Position numbers and translations under genes: made by a program. Below are positions 30,443-33,187 of a stretch of 33,187 nt of DNA, one piece after another (position 1 is the first letter of the stretch; the number at the start of each line of letters is the position of its first letter). The stretch spans positions 198,785-231,971 of the forward strand of contig NZ_AOLI01000017.1 of NCBI RefSeq assembly GCF_000336955.1. The letters run 5' to 3'. This DNA is from Haloferax larsenii JCM 13917 (GTDB taxonomy: Archaea > Halobacteriota > Halobacteria > Halobacteriales > Haloferacaceae). The notes beneath the pieces are model-generated. The model worked only from the letters and a program-made list of their open reading frames with translations, was not told the origin of the DNA and ran no database searches.

Positions 30443-32224
30443 TCAGAGGTCGGTCTCCACGAACTGCACCCGGCCGACGTGAAGCGCTGTTACGCTCACG
30501 AGAACAACGATGCCGACACTGTAGAGGAGGACTCCGGGTGGGACGGAACTGCCACCGCTGCTCGGAAGGAGTGCATGCTCGATGGTGTCGAGAGCAACGA
30601 ATGGACTGAGATGGTTAAGGGCAAGTGGGAGAGAGACGCCTGCGGAGCGTTCGGCAACGACAGCCATCGATTCTCCTGCGACTGTGGCCTCGATTGCAGG
30701 AGTGACGAGCGACTTCCAGGCCTGGGTGAATATCACGAACGTTCCGAGTGTCCCAGCAATCGCACGATAGGTGGACCGCGTTATTGCGGACACACTGAGT
30801 GCCAGACACGTGACTACGATGACACCGATTACCGCGACCAGCGTCCATGCGGTGAAGGCGGCGAAACGCACTTCCCCAAGTTGGAAGACGAAGATAAGCT
30901 TCGCCAGTATCGAACACGTGAGTATCGTCCCAACCGCGAGTAGTACCCTAGAGCTGGCCTTCGCGAGCAGCAGTTCGTCTCTCGTGAGTGGCTTGCCGAG
31001 GAGTGTCCGGAGTTGCCCGGACTGTCGCTCTGCGGCAATCGCTCGATGACCGACGAGAGCACCAAACAGGAATGCAGTGGTGGTGAGCCTGTCGGAGACA
31101 AACGTTACTTGTGCTACGACCGGGGTGATACTGCTGGGTTCAGTTGTCGTCCACACGGTTGACGCGGTGAACACGAGCAGTACGAGGGTGCCGGTGAGGA
31201 CGGGGCCGTCTCTAACGGCGTGGCGACCATCCCTTGACGCGACGAGGTAAATTCGTGACAGCGGACTCTCTCCCGTTCGGTCGCTGTCAGAGATGCCGCT
31301 TAGGCTACGGAGGACACAGCCACCATCACTACCACTCGGGAGTCGCCGTCGAAGTCGAGTTGCGAGGTCAATCGCGTCTGGGTCGACTGTTAGGTCTGTT
31401 CGGCAGAACCGGGTCAACGACCGTCGCAGCGGCAGCGTTACGAACCCGAGGAACGAGGCCAGTGCGAACGCGAGCAATGGCAACGGCAGCAGCGATTGGC
31501 CGGTTGTCGCGGCCGCAACCGACGACTGGAGGAGCCGCCAGCAGGCGGTAAGCGGGTTTAGCAGTGTGAGAGACTGACGCCACCACGGGGCCTGTGCGAG
31601 CGTGTCGTACGTGAGCGCCTCGGCCGAACTGGTGAGTGTCTGCGAAACGAACGGCTCGACGACCGACACCCAGACGCCGAATTTCGGACTCAGGAAGAGG
31701 TAGACCCCGAAGAGTGCGACGAGAGCCGTGTATCGCGACGAGACGCGGGCAGAGAGTGCGACCGCAACGGCTGTCCAACTCATCGCGTACGCGAGTATCC
31801 ACCCTCCCATCACCCAGAACGGGACGACGTGCAGCGTACCGTATACGTCGAACACGATGTACTGTGTGACGAGCAGCACCACCACAACGGGGACGGCAGT
31901 CAGGATGACTCGCGAGAGTGCCTTCCCGAGAAAGACGTCGCGGCGTGTCAGTGGGAGTCCGAACAGTGTTCGGAGTCGCCCTTGTGTTCGGTCCCCGACG
32001 ATAGCGTTGTATCCGATTGCGACGGAGACGGGGACCGTGTACGTCACCAAATCGTATCCAGCCCGATTCAGGAACACCTCGATTGGTGGTGATGATCCGG
32101 ACGGCGGTCGCACGCTGGGCAGGTAGACCGCAGCGAGCAGGAGTATGGCACCCCAGACGACCTTGTTTTGGACCATCCGACGGAGGTCGCGTCGCACGAC
32201 GGCACGAATTGCGGTCGCGCTCAT
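30443..32224 (-). CDS. ABC-2 type permease, two permease modules fused in one chain
   Basis: The product has 593 residues, about twice a normal ABC-2 permease, and the chain reads as two similar halves. Each has a first helix and then a characteristic block: DRTQGRLRTLFGLPLTRRDVFLGKALSR in the first half, and AERQSGQLRTLLGKPLTRDELLLAKASSR in the second. These blocks and the following helices mark ABC-2/NosY-type permeases. A polar linker (about 275-335) joins the halves. The ATG overlaps the stop of the ATPase gene (ATGA), so the two are translationally coupled. The substrate is unknown; the neighbouring lipoproteins suggest export or assembly of an envelope component, or resistance. Confidence 0.9.
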   Translation of the reverse strand: MSATAIRAVVRRDLRRMVQNKVVWGAILLLAAVYLPSVRPPSGSSPPIEVFLNRAGYDLVTYTVPVSVAIGYNAIVGDRTQGRLRTLFGLPLTRRDVFLGKALSRVILTAVPVVVVLLVTQYIVFDVYGTLHVVPFWVMGGWILAYAMSWTAVAVALSARVSSRYTALVALFGVYLFLSPKFGVWVSVVEPFVSQTLTSSAEALTYDTLAQAPWWRQSLTLLNPLTACWRLLQSSVAAATTGQSLLPLPLLAFALASFLGFVTLPLRRSLTRFCRTDLTVDPDAIDLATRLRRRLPSGSDGGCVLRSLSGISDSDRTGESPLSRIYLVASRDGRHAVRDGPVLTGTLVLLVFTASTVWTTTEPSSITPVVAQVTFVSDRLTTTAFLFGALVGHRAIAAERQSGQLRTLLGKPLTRDELLLAKASSRVLLAVGTILTCSILAKLIFVFQLGEVRFAAFTAWTLVAVIGVIVVTCLALSVSAITRSTYRAIAGTLGTFVIFTQAWKSLVTPAIEATVAGESMAVVAERSAGVSLPLALNHLSPFVALDTIEHALLPSSGGSSVPPGVLLYSVGIVVLVSVTALHVGRVQFVETDL

Positions 32225-33132
32225 CTCTCCGCCTCGGCCGCCCGGAGGAACGCTTGTTCGAGTGACGGCCCCCGGCTGTGGAGGTCGGCGATAGCCATGC
32301 CCGATTCATCGAGCCAACGAACGACTGCCGACTTGTCTGCTGGAGACCTGCAGGTGAGATGCAACGTGCCGTCGTCTACTGTTGCCTCTGTGACGCGTTC
32401 CGAGGCAGAGACTCGTTCTGCGAGGTCTTCCGATGGATTTTCGACCGCGAGTGTCAGCTGCGGGTCCGCGTCCATTTCCCGCCGAAATTCGTGTACGTCG
32501 TCGGTGAGGAGGAGTCGGCCGCCGTGCATGACACCGACCCGGTCGCAAATCAATTCGACTTGGTCCATGATGTGACTGGAGAAGAACACTGTGGCTCCTC
32601 GGGCGCGCTCCTCGCGTATCACCTCACGGAAGACGCGTGCACCCGCCGGGTCCAACCCGCTGAGTGGCTCGTCGAGGAGCAGTAATTCCGGCTGGCCGAC
32701 CAGCGCAGTCGCGAGTCTGAGACGCTGACGCATCCCCTTCGACAAGCCTCCAATGGTGCGGTCGGCTGCGTCTTCGATTCCAACTCGGCCCAGCAGTTCG
32801 TCGATGTCGTCGTCAGCCTCATTCATCCGGACGGCGAACTGGAGATGGTCCCGAGGAGTATCTCGTGGATAGAGTCCGCCAGCTTCGGGCAGCGAACCGA
32901 CCCGTTTTCGGACTTCGAGCGGATTCTCTTCGGGGTCGTATCCGAGTATCGAAAGCGAACCGGAGCTCCGCCGAACCAGGTCCAGAAAGATGTTGATGGC
33001 CGTCGATTTCCCGGCACCATTCGGTCCGAGGAAGCCGAATGACTCGCCGCGCTCGACACAGAGGGTGAGATCGTCGAGCGCGGTAATGTCTCCGTACCTT
33101 TTCGTTAGGGACTGTGCTTCGATAACGGACAC
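32221..33132 (-). CDS. ABC transporter ATP-binding protein (NosF/CcmA-like)
   Basis: The 303-residue ATPase has Walker A GPNGAGKS (36-43), the signature LSKGMRQR (130-137), Walker B LLLLDEP (150-156), a D-loop SGLDPAG and H-loop His187. A C-terminal extension (about 215-303) of the type found in ATPases that pair with ABC-2 permeases follows. It energises the double permease encoded directly after it. The start codon is GTG at 33132; a TATA-like element about 35 bases before it supports it as first gene of the cluster within this window. Confidence 0.95.
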   Translation of the reverse strand: MSVIEAQSLTKRYGDITALDDLTLCVERGESFGFLGPNGAGKSTAINIFLDLVRRSSGSLSILGYDPEENPLEVRKRVGSLPEAGGLYPRDTPRDHLQFAVRMNEADDDIDELLGRVGIEDAADRTIGGLSKGMRQRLRLATALVGQPELLLLDEPLSGLDPAGARVFREVIREERARGATVFFSSHIMDQVELICDRVGVMHGGRLLLTDDVHEFRREMDADPQLTLAVENPSEDLAERVSASERVTEATVDDGTLHLTCRSPADKSAVVRWLDESGMAIADLHSRGPSLEQAFLRAAEAER

Positions 33133-33187
33133 GAAGGGTCGTAGATAGTGACAAATGAAAAATGTTTATGTGTGTTTTACAAGTTTG
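33133..33187 (-). promoter_or_regulatory. Promoter of the ABC transporter gene
   Basis: On the minus strand ACATAAACATTTTTC (about 33158-33172) holds a TATA-like CATAAACA centred 34-35 bases before the GTG. The transcript would have a leader of a few bases at most. The region is much richer in A/T than its surroundings. Confidence 0.45.

Noticed and set aside
1-33187. Search by eye for tRNA, rRNA and cas genes.
   Set aside because: No cloverleaf-like element, rRNA core sequence or Cas motif was recognised; this is a visual negative, not a computed one.

Overview
The window is from a halophilic archaeon (class Halobacteria). The evidence is high-GC codon use, very acidic proteins, Tat-type lipoprotein signals, TATA-like boxes placed for leaderless transcription, a haloarchaeal-type type I-B CRISPR repeat, TATA-binding protein (TBP) and transcription factor S (TFS) paralogues, and a halocin C8-like precursor. 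Decayed insertion elements and gene fragments mark it as an accessory or plasmid-like region. I see no rRNA, tRNA or cas genes.

Layout. 1-802: a CRISPR array of 12 repeats, with the leader at the left edge. 964-3915: a small membrane protein, a TBP paralogue, and a halocin-C8-like precursor with a small membrane protein behind it and a hairpin terminator; a second small membrane protein is divergent. 3953-4690: debris, namely a tnpB 3' remnant with its structured right end and a VOC-fold gene broken by one in-frame TGA. 4763-8864: cyclophilin lipoprotein, rhomboid protease, small membrane proteins, fused fragments of an M48 protease and another membrane protein, and a TraB-like membrane protein. 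9528-15547: a copper-handling island with a DUF318-type permease carrying two YHS domains, a membrane-anchored winged-helix regulator with a Met-rich loop, a Met/His-rich secreted protein, a SHOCT protein, a CopZ-like chaperone and a CopB-type P1B ATPase. 15548-16179: a headless lipoprotein fragment and a solo IS end. 16180-19102: a Usp protein overlapping an amino-acid permease that carries Usp-like domains. 19295-21065: a convergent BtpA/PfkB pair. 21411-23401: VOC protein, Xi-class glutathione-transferase-like reductase and HxlR regulator, probably a quinone/electrophile defence group. 23401-25016: a 591-bp non-autonomous IS5-like element carrying a lipoprotein gene and bounded by a perfect 8-bp target duplication, then a small membrane gene and a decayed IS5-family transposase with the same terminal sequence. 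25069-25967: an M50 protease and a TFS paralogue lacking the usual acidic tip. 26268-33132: a minus-strand cluster of an ABC ATPase, a double-length permease, three lipoproteins, a winged-helix regulator and a small membrane protein.

The most notable items are the cargo-carrying mini-transposon, the halocin locus beside a TBP paralogue, the one-component copper-sensor candidate, the non-canonical TFS, and the ABC/lipoprotein cluster. All functional calls come from reading motifs and family resemblance by eye; no database search was run.
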